From positions 3,113,001-3,177,000 of the forward strand of contig BSBM01000321.1 of the NCBI GenBank assembly GCA_027924585.1: a stretch of 64,000 nucleotides of DNA. Direction: 5' to 3'. The DNA comes from Larix kaempferi. Its lineage: Eukaryota; Streptophyta; Pinopsida; Pinales; Pinaceae. Under the pieces are notes generated by a model that saw only the letters and a list, made by a program, of their open reading frames with translations, did no database searches and had not been told where the DNA came from. Positions 46,279-58,839 of the stretch are shown here, piece by piece. The first letter of the stretch is position 1; every line of letters begins with the position of its first letter. The position numbers and the translations under genes are program-made.

Positions 46279-47084
46279 TGGTATCAAATCTTGTGAGATA
46301 TTTGTATATTCAGTAACAATCCTCCAAGATACATTTCCAATAGTTTTTACAGGTTATTCCATCATCAGTAGCGCATTCAATCACCTATAATGGATCTATA
46401 TTCAATACCAAAACTCTCTCCTTTCAATTTCTTTGAATGGAAAGACGAAATGGAGATATTCATGCGTAGCAGAGGTCTCTACAGGGTGCTCAAAGGAATT
46501 GAAGTTAAACCAAATGGTGCATCGGATAAATCCAAATACTTGAATAAGCTTGATGAAGCGTATGGATTGTTGTGTCTCAGCATCTCTAAGGATCTAATAT
46601 TTCATCTATCTGGTCTAAAAAATACTAAGGAGGTTTGGAAAAATCTCGAATAGGATTATTAGGGAAATAAGAATTAGATGATCTCTATGAGCCCCAACAA
46701 CTTCAAATCTATATAGGCTTCTTCACTAAATTAAAGAATTTGGTTGTGCAACTAAAGATGTGTGGTATTGAGAAGAAGGATGAGAAACTAATTGTCTATA
46801 TTCTATCAAAATTGGGAGTAGGTTGTTATGTATTCGTATCCATCTTCCAAACAATAAATTTATCCATCCCAAATTGGAAAATGCCCACTCTATATGCTTT
46901 TATTTTGTCTCCCACAAAGGAGCATGACAAATTGGTGCAAATGGGAGTCACAAAACCATCAAGGGATCAAGCTCTTCCCGTTAGAGAAGACAAGAATGCA
47001 AATGGTAAATGAAAGAATAAAGGAAATAAGAAAGGAAAGGAGAATAAACAGTATGAGAAGAAGCAAGAGGAGTCTCCAAAATAG
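46279..47084 (+). pseudogene. gag: Copia primer site and truncated gag
   Basis: TGGTATCAAATC at 46279 follows the LTR directly. Gag starts at ATG 46390 (MDLYSIPKLSPFNFFEWKD) and is homologous to 50969-50295 on the minus strand. A stop and a short deletion interrupt it at about 46650. It continues at 46740-47012 with a basic tail. It stops abruptly at about 47084, where inverted RNase H sequence begins. Zinc knuckle and protease are missing. Confidence 0.9.
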
Positions 47085-48540
47085 TCATAGGTTACACCAT
47101 TGATTGTCATAGAATATGATTGGTGGAGTACTGTAGCGAATACCAAACTATGATAAGATTCCCTGTAGCTAGATACACTGTGTGGTTGCATTCATTGCAC
47201 CTCTGTACTCTGCTTCAGCTGATGAAAGAGAAAGATCTTCTTTCTTTTTGATTGACCAATAGATAGGACCGGATCCAAAAATGAAAACATACCCTGATGT
47301 AGAATTTCGTTCTAAGTTGTCTCCAGCTCAATCTGAATTTGTGTTCCCAACAAGGTTTAATGGAGACCCATTTGCATAGTGAATACCATAGGTATTCGTC
47401 CCTTGCATATAGTGCAAGATCCTTTTAGATTCCTTCCAGTGAGGCTCATGAGGCTCTTGCATGTATCTAGAGACAACACTCACTCCATAAGATAGATCAG
47501 GGCGAGTATCCGTAAGAAACAAAAGACTCTCGATCAGTTTCCTATACAAGGTACTATCCACCAATGGTGAAGAAGAACCATCTTCGAGACTAACATCTGA
47601 AAGAAAAGGAAATGTTGTTGGTTTGCATTTTGTCATGTGAAACCTGTCAAGTAGATCTACTGCATAATTGAACTGTGAAATATTGATTCCTGAATCACTC
47701 TGAGAGACTTCAAGACTAAGAAACTACTTTAGCAGTCCCAAATCTGTCATTCAGAAGGCATTGTGCAAGGATGATTTGATAGATCTAATGCATGAAGATA
47801 AGCTCACTGTAATCAATAAATCATCAACATATATAACAATAAGGAGAAGGGAGTTACCATCATTATTCATGTAGACATTCGAATCTAACTTGCATCTATG
47901 AAAATCTTGTGACTGTAGAAAGGAGTCCTTGTTTGCATACCATGCTTGGGGTTCCCACTTGAGCCAATATAAAGATTAAGGACTTCCTTAATATGCACAC
48001 TAATGAAGGACCATCAATGTATCCTTCGAGTTGATTCATGTAGATGTCCTCCTATATATCTCCATGAAGAAATGCACTCTTCACATCCATGTGATGCACC
48101 TCCTAGTGCTTGGATGCGGCTAGAGCCAAAACAAGAAGGATGGAGTCCATCTTTTCCACTGGAGCGAAGGTCTTTGTATAGTCAATCCCTTGAACATGAG
48201 AGAATCCTTTAGCAACCAAGCGAGCCTTTTACTTGCATGTTACTCCATATGAGCCCATCTTTGTTATGTATACCCACTTACACTGGACAAGCTTCCTTCC
48301 AAGAGGAAGAGAAACAAGTTCCCAAGTCTCATTTTTCTAAAGAGATTGGTACTCTTCATCCATAGTTGTTATCCATCTTGGATCTTGGGATGCCTCAAAG
48401 AAATTTTTTGGATCTGATCCAACCATCATAAATCACCTATTAGGAATACAGAGATATGTATGAGAGAGTGCAAGGATTTCACTTTGATACTGAGATCCGG
48501 TTCTTCTTAGATATTATGGATTGCCAACAATCTCACCAGC
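47085..48540 (-). pseudogene. Copia minus copy: RT and RNase H
   Basis: RT on the minus strand has YVDD at about 47850-47816 and LVSLPLGRKLVQC-type upstream sequence near 48300. RNase H frame 47328-47636 includes DTRPDLSYGVSVVSRYM. The end is lost at about 47085, so there is no polypurine tract or 3' LTR. Stops and shifts are present. Confidence 0.88.
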
Positions 48541-48651
48541 AACTTCTATGGTCTTTGCATCCCATCTTGGAAGTGGTCTTGTATCTATAGGATCTACTAG
48601 ATCTTGTGGATATCGATCTAGCATGTGCTCATATTCACTTTCTGAATCAGA

Positions 48652-49850
48652 TTATGAACTTTCATGGGCATTTGATTCACTATCATGTTCAAAATACTGT
48701 GGTGGAGTAGTTGGCGAGCTTTTTGCTTCAACATGGTGGGCATCATGCAATGACCATTCTTCAAATTGGACACTTCTTTCAAGGAAGGTATGCCTGGTAG
48801 ACAGATCTAGCAATTTATAGGATTTTGCATTCTGTGCATAACCAACCAATATGCATTGTTTGCTTTGAGGCTCTAAGGCTCTCCTCTTCTCTGAAGGAAT
48901 CCTTGCCCAATATTTTGAACCAAAGACTCTGAGATGAGACACATCTGGCTTGTATACCATCCATGCTTCGAATGGATTTTTTCCTTTTAGGACTTTGTGT
49001 GGAACTCTGTTCTGGAGGTATGCAACACAGTTGACAAATTCTTCCCAAATTCTAGGAGCCAATGCTTTAGACTCAGGCATACATGTAGCCATCTCTTTTA
49101 GGGTTCTATTCTTTCTTTAAGCCACACCATTATGTTGTGGTGTGTACGGAACAGTGTGTTGCATTTCAATACCTTCATCTGCCCAAAATAGCTTAAACTC
49201 ATTCTTTACATACTCTCCTACATTGTAAGTACAAAGGACCTTGATCTTCTTGTCAGTGAAATTTTCTACAATAGGTTTAAAAAATTTGAAATATTCAAAG
49301 ACTTATGATTTCAACTTTAGAAAATAGACCCAATTGAATCTCAAATAGTCATCTACGAATGTTAAGATGTATCTAACATTATTCAGAGATAGGTCAGGAA
49401 GAGGTCCTGAAATGTCACTGTGAATCAACTCAAGAGGAGATGAGGCTCTCTTTTCCTTTCCTTTTTCAAACTTGTGCTTTGTATGCTTTCCAATCAAGTA
49501 GCCTTGACAGGTTCCTTTAGAAAATATGATGTTTGGGAGGCCTTCAACCATGTTCTGATTGTGCCGTTCTTGCAAATATTTGTAGTTGAGGTTCCCAAAC
49601 CTCTCATGCCAAATCCCATTAACTTAATTAGCATGGGTAGAATTGCACTTTGAGTTGAATAAGGAATTAAATGAGAGAAGTCATAAAGCTTGGAATGATA
49701 ATCAACAATCCCTTGTGCAATTATTTTTCCAGAAGAGATCTCTTTTATCTCAACATCATTAGGAGTAAAAATTACTTTCTTTGGAGATCTTGTATATGTC
49801 ATTTGATAGATTGAAAGAATATTTTCTACCAAGGTAGGAGCATAGAGCAC
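48652..49850 (-). pseudogene. Copia minus copy: integrase
   Basis: The GAG-pre-integrase zinc region (HNQNMVEGLPNI, then CQGYLIGKH where CxxC is usual) and first catalytic Asp (HSDISGPLP) are at 49303-49575. FVDDYLRFNWVYF holds the second. The C-terminal part is at 48652-49092 (SHLRVFGSKYWARIP, FVGYAQ-type). Frame breaks lie between the blocks. Copia integrase precedes RT, which distinguishes it from gypsy. Confidence 0.88.
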
Positions 49851-49904
49851 ATCATTGAAGTATCCATGATCAAGATTGATCCTTCCAATTCCTTTTGAAG
49901 GAAA

Positions 49905-50969
49905 TTATGAATCATATCCCATTAGGATTGAAGGCCCAACAGTAGGTTTGAATTTTGAGAAGAGATGTTTGGATGTAGACATGTGTCTAGAGGCTCGAGA
50001 ATCTATGATGAAGGAAGATGCATTCGAAGTGCTAGCCATGAGTGCATGGAATCTCTCCTTATCTTCAAATTTAGAATTAGCTTCTTTCCTCCTAGAACTT
50101 GCAGGTGTTGGAAGGTTGTTCTTCTCTAAAATATGAGGCATGAGATCAATTGTGTTATTCATGCAAGCACTTTCAGGATGAAAAAATATGTTGTAGTATG
50201 GACATTTGGTCTTCTTCTTTTGATTTTTCTTTCCTCTCTTGGAATTTGAAGTTCCCTTTGACTGTTTGGGAGAATCCTGTTGCTTCTAATCATACTATTT
50301 ATTCTCCTTGAGTTTCTTCTTTCCTTTACTATTCGTATTCCCATCTTCTCCAGTAACAAGAACTTGATCCCTTGATGGTTTTACAACTCCCATTTGCACC
50401 AATTTGTCCTGATCCGTTGTGAGAGATAGAATAAATGCATCTAGAGTGGGAATATTCCAATTTGGGATGGATAATTTTTCTATTTGGAAGGTGGATACAA
50501 ATACAGAATAGCCCGGTCCCAATTTTGACAGAATAGAGAGAATTAGATGCTCATCCTTCTTATCAATACCACACATCTTTATCCGTACAACCAAATTCTT
50601 GAATTTAGTGAATAAGTCTGTTATGGATTTGAATTTTCTAGGGCTCAGATAGATCAACTCATTCTCCAATTGATTCCCTCTCAAATCATCTTTATTCCCA
50701 AATAAGGATTTGAGCTTTGTCCAAACATCCTTGGGAGTTTTCAGGCCGGATAGATGAAAGATTAGATTCTTAGAGATGCTGAGACACAACAATCCATACG
50801 CTTCATCAATCTTATTGAGGCATTTGGTTTTATTTGATGCACCAATTGGTTTGTATTCAATGCCTTTGAGCACCCTGTAGATACCTCTGATGTGCATGAA
50901 TATTTCCATTTGGTCCTTCCATTCAAAGAAATTGAAAGGATAGAGTTTTGGTATTGAAGATAGATCCAT
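49905..50969 (-). pseudogene. gag: Copia minus copy: gag and protease
   Basis: Gag opens at ATG 50969 (MDLSSIPKLYPFNFFEWKD), with a UBN2-type core (LSISKNLIFHLSGLK, YLSPRKFKSITDLFTKFKNLV) and a Lys-rich tail. The zinc knuckle near 50200 reads CPYYN...HPESAC, its second Cys replaced by Tyr. The protease is at 49905-50162: IIDSRASRHMS, where Asp-Ser-Gly has become Asp-Ser-Arg, a G-to-A type change at a catalytic residue. The gag frame is long and nearly intact (224 codons). Confidence 0.9.
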
Positions 50970-51067
50970 TGTAGGTGATTGAATGCGCTACTGATGATGG
51001 AATAACTTGCAAAAAAAATTGGAAATATATATTGGAGGATTGTTACTGAATCTACAAATCTCTCACA

Positions 51068-51080
51068 AGATCTAATACCG
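51068..51080 (-). other. Copia minus copy primer site
   Basis: The minus strand reads GGTATTAGATCTTG right after the LTR. It is a decayed form of the TGGTATCAAATC site in the plus copy. Confidence 0.7.
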
Positions 51081-51772
51081 TTTGAAATTCCTTAGGATAG
51101 AATCACAAAGATGAACAAACCTCACTAATTTCACAAATCTTTCATAGAAAAGAATTAGGGAGAAAAGTTGCATAATTCACTCATGAAATTGAAACTTAGA
51201 TGAAAAAATGTTGTTGATACATTCTTCAGATATAAGCTGGTAAACAAAAGATGTTACAATGGAGATAATTCGATAGCCTTTGGTAGGATTCGAATTCACA
51301 TCAAGTATAGGCTTAGTTTGCATTGGAACCATCACCCAATAAGTTCTAGTGGCCACTAATGATCAATGGCTAGTCAACTGAGATGGACTGGTGCATGACT
51401 AAGTTATTGGGGATAGAAAATAGGGGATAAGACTCCAAGGAGGCACGTAAAAGAGTGATAGTAGTAAAAAAGGGCACTCCTACACTCAGAAGCAGTGAAA
51501 CTAGGTGTAACAGTCAGTTAAATAGGAAATTAGAGGGACAAGGCACCTTAATTCATGGAACTGACTATGTAGAATCCTAAAATCATGCATGAGGGTGAAT
51601 TTACACTTCAATAATGTGGATAAGGCACTCTAAGTGGATAAGGAGGCTAATGATGACCAAAATGAAGCACTCGGGGGCCAAAAACAAGGACTAGGTGCTA
51701 GGAGACTCAACTATCACTGCATGGAATGCATGCATGCAAAAACAATGTTGAGATGGTTCGAATGTTCCAACA
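51081..51772 (-). repeat. Copia LTR, minus orientation
   Basis: 692 bp, begins TGTTGGAACATTCG at 51772 on the minus strand. It is homologous to 45589-46278 but inverted. It has inserted into G3 gag. Confidence 0.92.
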
Positions 51773-51777
51773 AGTTA

Positions 51778-52831
51778 GAGGAGGGGGAGCTTTTCCTTTC
51801 TATGAAATGGAATTGATAATCCCATCCATTGAATGTGACGAACCCGCAGTTGTAGTATCCAAAGATCGATGTCGAGGGGCATCAGGTAGGATGGTGTATA
51901 AGTAACCGGATTGTGCATAAATGATATTGGAATGTTGGGATTTTAGGATAGCATCTTCCTCAATTTGGGGCAATGAGGTTTCCAAATCCTTTGTGATTGT
52001 GGGTTGGATTCATTTGATGAACCAATCCAACAAGAGCTGAGGTTGTCTGTCGATTTTGCACAATGTGCGTTGTCTATGCCACTCATAGATATGGTCCACT
52101 ATGTGGGTAAAGGTATTCTATCAAAATTATGTGAGAATTTAGAGACCAAGGTCATGGTGATTTGGAAGCTGAAAGTACGTGAGAAATACAATGGCCTATG
52201 TTACAAAGGTGGCATAGGTTGTTCTCGATAAGTTCGCATACCATTTTGCAGTTGTTCCGGTAAGGGTTCATTGAAAGAGGTGAAGCCTCACCAATTCTTC
52301 CACTATGCCATTGGAGGAAGACCATAAATGGAATGACATGATGTGGTTTGGTGGATCATCTCCTTGTTTCACTTCAAATTAATTAGGGATATCTGAGGGG
52401 AGCTTGTAGGGAATAGCTGACCATGTTGGATCATGTGTTATAGGGTCATTGATCAATTTGGCCAGATTAGGGAGGTTTAAGCTAGCCATGAAAGGTAAGG
52501 TGGGTCCCTCCATTGTATGTTGTGTGGTGTTCCCTCATGGGGGATAATGGGGTATATTTGGTGAGGATCTCTGTCTCTGGTAGGAAGATGAGGATAATGT
52601 ATTCCCTTCTATTGAAGAGGGAGAAGGAGAAGGTGGATGTCCTCCAAGGGGATAAGATAAAGGGGGGTTTCTTCCGTGAGAGGGTGATCCAAAGGGGTAT
52701 AAACTATCTCCAAGGGGAGAAAATGGAGGCTTTCCTCTTCCATGAGAGGATGAAGAAAAATGAACTACGCTTTCTCCAAGGGTAGAAAATGAATCAAGCA
52801 AGGAGTGGCCTCGCCCAGATGTTCCTATCAA
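51778..52831 (-). pseudogene. gag: G3 gag, interrupted by copia cluster
   Basis: A Gly/Ser/Pro-rich N-terminal frame (52535-52831) is followed by a retrotransposon-gag core at about 52500-51960. Landmarks on the minus strand: LNLPNLAKLI, PPNHIMSFHLW, LTGTTAKWYANL, FLTYFQLP and a trailing HSMDGIIN. Stops interrupt it repeatedly. The sequence stops at the copia LTR. The expected knuckle and protease appear only at 32-33.5 kb, on the far side of the cluster. Confidence 0.78.
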
Positions 52832-53062
52832 TGTTTCCTAGGAGCGGCCCTGGATAGAGTATTTCCCTCGTGAACCACAGGGAGAAAGTGGGAAAACACC
52901 CCTCGAGAGAGGGGAAAGGCCTTGCAACCTATGGGACTTCCTTATGGGGTTTTGTTCCTATATGGTGTAAATTTAGTGACAAATGAGAGTGATGATAGAA
53001 ATAAAAAGAATTGAACAAATGCAAAAATATGCCAACCGCAATAGATGCAAAATGGTGCAAAA

Positions 53063-53242
53063 GTGAGTGTGCTATGTCGGTTTAGTGCAAGTGCTCCCAC
53101 ATGTAGGTTATTTTTAATTATGAGTTAGTGAAATTGTATTTAAAAAGAAAATAAATGTGAATTCCCTAAGGACCTAACGCCCTTCATTTCAAATGTAATC
53201 GGGCCTTCCAAAAGTACAACCATTGATGACAGTGGGATCCAC
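53063..53242. repeat. Right copy of the repeat that brackets the copia cluster
   Basis: It is homologous to 33640-33825, same orientation (GTGCTATGTCGGTTTAGTGCAAGTGC...). It lies upstream of G3 gag. Confidence 0.75.
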
Positions 53243-55302
53243 ACAATGATTGACTAGTGAAGGTAACAAAGAGTCATTTATACTAGAAATGGGGCTATGT
53301 CCCAAAAGAGATTGGAAACATTTCCTAATGGAAATATATGAATTCAACATTCAATTGCACTCGCGATTGCTCCTTGGTGATATCCTAAGTTTGGACACTA
53401 ATATACGCATGTCAAGTGTGGATAAGTGGTTCTGCCTAGGAGGTATAGTGTCACCTCCATAAATAGCCGAGTGACTCTTTGGGGAGGGCAGGGAAACTAT
53501 ACCTTGGATTGCATGTCCTTGGGAACCGTTCCTTCTTATCTTGGTTATATTTTGATACTTGCTGATAACAAGATTTAAAAGTACCCTATTATTCAACAAT
53601 GCCATGTTTCAAAACTTAGTGAAACTACATTGGTGGGCTAATATTAATGGATGCCTAGCGCAATCAATCCTAACCAAACTATTAATTTTCTTGTGACTTT
53701 ATGTGGAGGAATTTATTTGGTTGAGAATTTGCAAGTGTTGATTTTAAGGGTTCAAATTCACTTGAGTGTAAGAGAGGTATTTCACAATTGTACTTATTTA
53801 TGATCCATCAAGATCCCACAAGGTGCGATATGGAGATCATAATCAAAGTAAGAGAGTCTTTAGGTCTCTTAGTGTGTGCTAGTGGAGACACATGTGTGTA
53901 ATAAGAAAATGATATTGTTGTTGCAACTGAATAAAGAGCTCAAAGTAAATGAAAAATGTAGATTCTACTTTAACTCAAAGGATGCTAAAGGTGTCACAAA
54001 TAACAACAATGCTTATGAAATTAAAAAGTGTGCAATGGAGGTATTTCACACTTCTCTCCTTTTTCTGATTCACCAAGATCACATGGACTATGAGGTGAAG
54101 AGCATACTTCGGGAGATTAGAGTCTTTAGGTCCTTTCTTGTGTGCAAAAGTGGATTTACACTACTTTTCCTAAAACATGAGAAATAAGCAAATAACAAGC
54201 ATGATGTATTGAATACTAGTGATGACTAGGAGGCCCATTGAAATCCTCAAAGTCTTTTAGCTAGGTAAATTTCAAGAGAAGACCTATTTACTTCCTAATC
54301 TTGGGATAGGTGTGCTAATTACTAAAGAAAAGCTAATTATTGCAAATTAATTTAATTATGGTTCATTGGTGAGAAGCCATTGGGACTGCAAGATTTGATG
54401 CAAAACTGATAAAAAGAAAAATAAAGATAGTAGGGCAAGTTTCCCTAATACACATGCTCTAGTAGCGTGGGTTTCCCCGATAGAGATGCACTAGTATTGC
54501 AGGTACAACATAGAATATATTCTCTAGAGGAGAGGAGATTACTGCACATAAAAAATGAGGAAATTATGCGCAGTAGTGCGACTATTGAAGAAAATTCTGT
54601 GGGGGTAGCACGCTCGGAGCATCAGGATATGCGTTGTGTAAACAACAATTACGGTCCAAAGGAGGCCAAATTCTGGGAATGAAATTTATGAACTTGTTCT
54701 CCTACACAAGAAAAGAACCCAAAATTAGATCTTTAGCAAATAACAACCTAGTTAAAGGGAAATGAACAAAAATGAAGTGGATTTTCCATAAATATTGTTG
54801 TGGAAAAATTTGCACAAAGGTATGTATCACTTCCCACGTTGGGGTAGAGACTTTGAGTTTGTCAACAAGGCCCAATATTGTGTTACTAAAAGAAAATGTG
54901 AGTGACTCCAAATTGATCTTGCAAGGTTCTTGTTAGCAAAACAAAACAAAATAAAACAAGAAGTTGAAACTAACTTGAAACAAAGCAAAGGGAGTGAGAA
55001 TATGCAAACCACGACAAGAAGCAAATGATAGAACCAATTTAGATTTCCCAATGGTTAATCTTGTTACATGTAGTGTCACCTAGGAGGTGTGGGCTTCAAG
55101 GGAAACCAACAATCTCCCTTAGAGAGGTCCTTTTTGTCCACACTAAATGTTAAATAACTTGAAATAAGAAATGGGAGAAACACTTTCCCCTTGGACGACA
55201 AGGGAGCTTGAAAAATCTTGGCAAGTGTGGGAAGAGGTGGAAGAAGTTCCAACACAATTCCATCAGTATAACCTTGCTCTAAATTTCTCTTGTTAGATGG
55301 AT
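53243..55302 (-). other. Probable remainder of G3-family LTR or leader, non-coding
   Basis: There is no convincing gene. Two diverged direct repeats of about 110 bp occur at 53775-53890 and 54035-54155 (GGTATTTCACA...AGAGTCTTTAGGTC). The placement between a G3 LTR start (55759) and G3 gag suggests a long LTR plus leader; the second LTR that would prove it is truncated. Confidence 0.45.
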
Positions 55303-55759
55303 GCCCATGGCTTCCTTTTATAGGCCAAGAGGTGTCCAAGAAACATGTAGATCCAAGTGTGAACCCTATCACCTCATGAGGTATCTCCAAGGTACACAAA
55401 GGGGTCTATTCAATGCTTAAAGAGCCAAATTCAAATTTCAGTTGGCGAGGAGCCTTCATGAGCTTTCAATGCGTGGCTAGTGGTTGAGATCCCGTTGTTT
55501 TTGACAGTCATGTGGATATCAAAGGAAAATACGCGCTAGGATAGCCCAGGGATAGAAATGATAATACACACAGTAGAATGAGCGAACATGGATGTAACCG
55601 TGCTACCTCTTATTTTGACTAATTATTGGAATTTTGGACTCATGTTGTTTGCTGGATCTGATGAGTATGTCTTATGTGGGCTGCATGCTATATTGTTGAT
55701 GTCGCCTTATGGCAAGATTAGCCAAAATGTAGCATGTGTGCTAAATTTAGGTGTTAACA
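55303..55759 (-). repeat. G3-family LTR start
   Basis: It begins TGTTAACACCTAAATTT at 55759 on the minus strand and matches 26470-26897. It is preceded by GACCAGGGGTAG, similar to the purine-rich bases before the 26897 start, which hints that another element's interior once lay to its right. Confidence 0.65.
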
Positions 55760-56347
55760 CTACCCCTGGTCAAACATGTCTCCCACCATCTCTACAACTT
55801 CTAGGCATTTGTGAGGAGCCATAAGGACCACGAACCAGGTTGTCCCCAATTGGGAGTAGGCCACTATATCCATGTTCTATAGAACAGAGTGAGTGAACAA
55901 AAGGACATCTATGTTCTTATTATTTTGAACAACCAAATCACGGCCTATGCCCCATAGAAATCCACATAAATATTGAACTGAGGTCGTGCACTAACCAAGT
56001 CTTGTCCGAACAATCCTGACTAGTAAAATATACACCCTTCATGTCAATTCTATCCGTGCTATTATCCTCCAAAGCATGCAAACAAATATCTTTCTTAAGA
56101 TTGTGTTTGTGTGGCTTTAATGCACCAAGATCCACCATGGTCAAAGGAACATAAGCTTGCATGTGTAGAGTTATCCCACCATGAAATTTCCTTATTCTCA
56201 TGCAGGTGAAGCCACTAGCATTGAAATTCTTCTTTAATGCCTCGCGTGTTGGTTGAGGACGCAATATTTGGAGGTTCCCCCTTCCAACTGTCCTCTCATC
56301 AAGTTTCATGCATAGTGGGGATGGTGTGCTTCATGCCACCAACATTC

Positions 56348-56351
<4 letters not shown>
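55760..56351 (-). other. Unassigned region with one 123-codon frame
   Basis: A minus-strand open frame at 55938-56309 matches no family I recognise. It lies just before the LTR start and could be a relic of a retroelement 3' interior. No motif supports function. Confidence 0.3.

Positions 56352-56392
<41 letters not shown>
56352..56392. repeat. (GT)n microsatellite
   Basis: About 20 uninterrupted GT units, a long perfect tract that is likely polymorphic. Confidence 0.97.
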
Positions 56393-56393
<1 letters not shown>

Positions 56394-58240
56394 TATTAGT
56401 AGGAAGATATGAAGATAAATTTTACATCAATATTGTACAAATAGTCATTTTAACATAGTAGATAAATTTAAGTCTCTTTTATACAATGACAAAGACTTTG
56501 TTATCTCCATTCATATTTAAATGGTTAATTTTAAGAAGTTACTTATTTTCACATTGGCTTCTAGCAACAACAATATTATAATTGTATCTCAATCATGTGC
56601 TATAATTACCACAATGTCATCTTATGCCACTATGTATTTAACAAGGTTCTCAATACTAATTATTTTCTTCTCTTGCCATTAATAATAGTTATGAGTATAC
56701 AACTACCATACTCACACTTCACGATGTGTTACAATTTGGGACATTTTTGTTGTTGTGATTTATCCAAATCCATTTGGTAGTTAGTCAACTTACTCATACT
56801 TTATATGTATTTAGCTTCAATGCATTAGCAACAAACCATAATCACCATTCAATGCAAATTTATATAAAAGTAAAGATAGGCGTATGACAAAATAATCTAG
56901 ATAGTAAAGTAAGTACAAATGGGGTAAAAAAGGGGTTGGATCCACTGGAGAGGAATGGAGAGTTTCTCACCAGGTTGAATTCCCATGAGGGTGTCCAACC
57001 CCTAGGGTTATCATGGATCTCCTTGGAGGCAGTGGTTAAATATGTGGTTGCAACTAATGGGATTGTATTAATCAATCTTATGACCCAAACACACATAAAT
57101 AGATAAAATCCCACCCTCTTATCATCCTTAAAACCAAACACTAATAATTATGACTATAGCCTTAATTTGGGACCAAGAGGTTGGATCCACTTATAAAAAA
57201 TAATGTTTATTAAAAAATTACTTAAAGACCTCAAATTATCTAATTGGTCGAGAATAAAATATCTAATATATGAGTGAACAAAAACTTAGACTAAAAAACA
57301 TTAAAAACGTTGATTTGTGTGCAATGAAATAGAAAAATTGACATACCTATTACTAGAGTCCCTAGCAACTTGAATATAGATTAATGAGTAATTGGACATG
57401 ATGGTTGATATATTATGTGAAAATTTATTTCAAAAAAATACTTAATCATAATTTTAGTAATTATTTTCTAATTATTATTTAAATAAAAAATTGATTTTTT
57501 TAAATTCTTGGAATAATGACTTTTACTTTGAAAATTCCTTTCTAAACCAGAATAATAGAGAAGGAAACTACAACATGACAAATGTGAGATCAAATGGGTA
57601 CGTGGCCTTTGTAGTACTTAAAACCCTTAGGTAGGATCCAAGAAACAAATTCATCAATGTTAATTGTTATGAGATGAGATTCTATTTACATTCTAACATT
57701 TTAATTTCTTTATCGAACTCTTAACTCTTATTATTTAACTTTAGACCAACAATTAGGGAGTTAGAAATCTGACTTGATTGTAATTTGAAAGATGATATAA
57801 TCTCATTCGTTCTTAAAGTATAAGGCTTATTTGACATGTAATACAACATTAAGTGTAGTGAACCTGAGTATATAAAAGACAAAAACTTTAATTTTGGATA
57901 TTAGTAAAATGTATATATATAATTATAAATATAGAAAAAAAATTTACGATAGTGTAACATCAATTACTTCTTATGAATCACTCCACATTGCATGCTTTTT
58001 ACAATACAATCCTAGAATTAACATCCCTCGTAATATCTCAATATGATGATTTTTTTGTATTTATATTTTCTTATAAATATTCCTTAAGGTCTATCCCAAC
58101 TACTCTTCATTATCATATTCATTTCCTTTAACTACCTAGTGGATTTATTGATTACCTACCAAATACCATGAAAGTCAAATTCTATGATTTATGCTACATT
58201 ACATAAATTATTCTCCTTAGGTACCTAATTATACTTTACC
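56393..58240. other. AT-rich DNA without recognised genes
   Basis: I see only short chance frames in this stretch. The part left of 58262 may be the LTR of the degraded gypsy relic described next, but no partner LTR was found. Confidence 0.6.
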
Positions 58241-58261
58241 TATCTTCCCTAGGTACATTAC

Positions 58262-58310
58262 ATTCCACCCCCTTCGCATGTTTCATCCTCAAAACATGAG
58301 TGTAAGGCAT
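58262..58310 (-). other. Relic gypsy polypurine tract and LTR start
   Basis: The minus strand reads GAGGATGAAACATGCGAAGGGGGTGGAA followed by TGTAATGTACC, which resembles the end of a gypsy pol gene, polypurine tract and LTR start. It is on the same strand as the gag/protease relic at 58840-59340. Confidence 0.45.
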
Positions 58311-58839
58311 ACACTGTGATCTATTAAGCAATGCAGTCAACTAGTACCAAGCATGAGCATTCATTCATCTTAGTGAGAAGTGGACATGGGGTCCAACTAT
58401 TGACTTGCCTCCTTGATCTCAATTATGTTTTCTCCTTTGGTTTCTTTTTGTCATGTGCAACTATAATATCTCCATTACTTCCTCTTAGTCCTCGATGTGT
58501 CTCCATATTGGGTGCCTCTCTAGTTCCATGCTAGTTCATAGTAAGTTTGTTGATGCTCACTATCTTGCTTCGATGACCTTGTATTTTCATGGTTGTGTGA
58601 GTGGTGATACACAACAACCTTAGCTTTTGGTTCTTATGTCTTCAAGATTCTTTAACATGTCACTCATTAGATTCTTCTTCCTTTTTATGACTTTGATGGA
58701 TCTCTCTTTCAGGTACTTCAATAGAATCTTGTTTCGATTTAGCTTTAGACTCTTTATTTGATGTGTCTATTGGAATTGCAATTAGTTCCCCGAAAAGGAA
58801 TTCTTCATTGTCACCATTGGCCCTTGTGGATAGCTAAGA

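Noticed and set aside
45589-51772. A single mobile unit bounded by inverted copia LTRs
   Set aside because: The left LTR is preceded by its own pol and polypurine tract, and no matching target duplication flanks the pair, so this is a composite of two copies.
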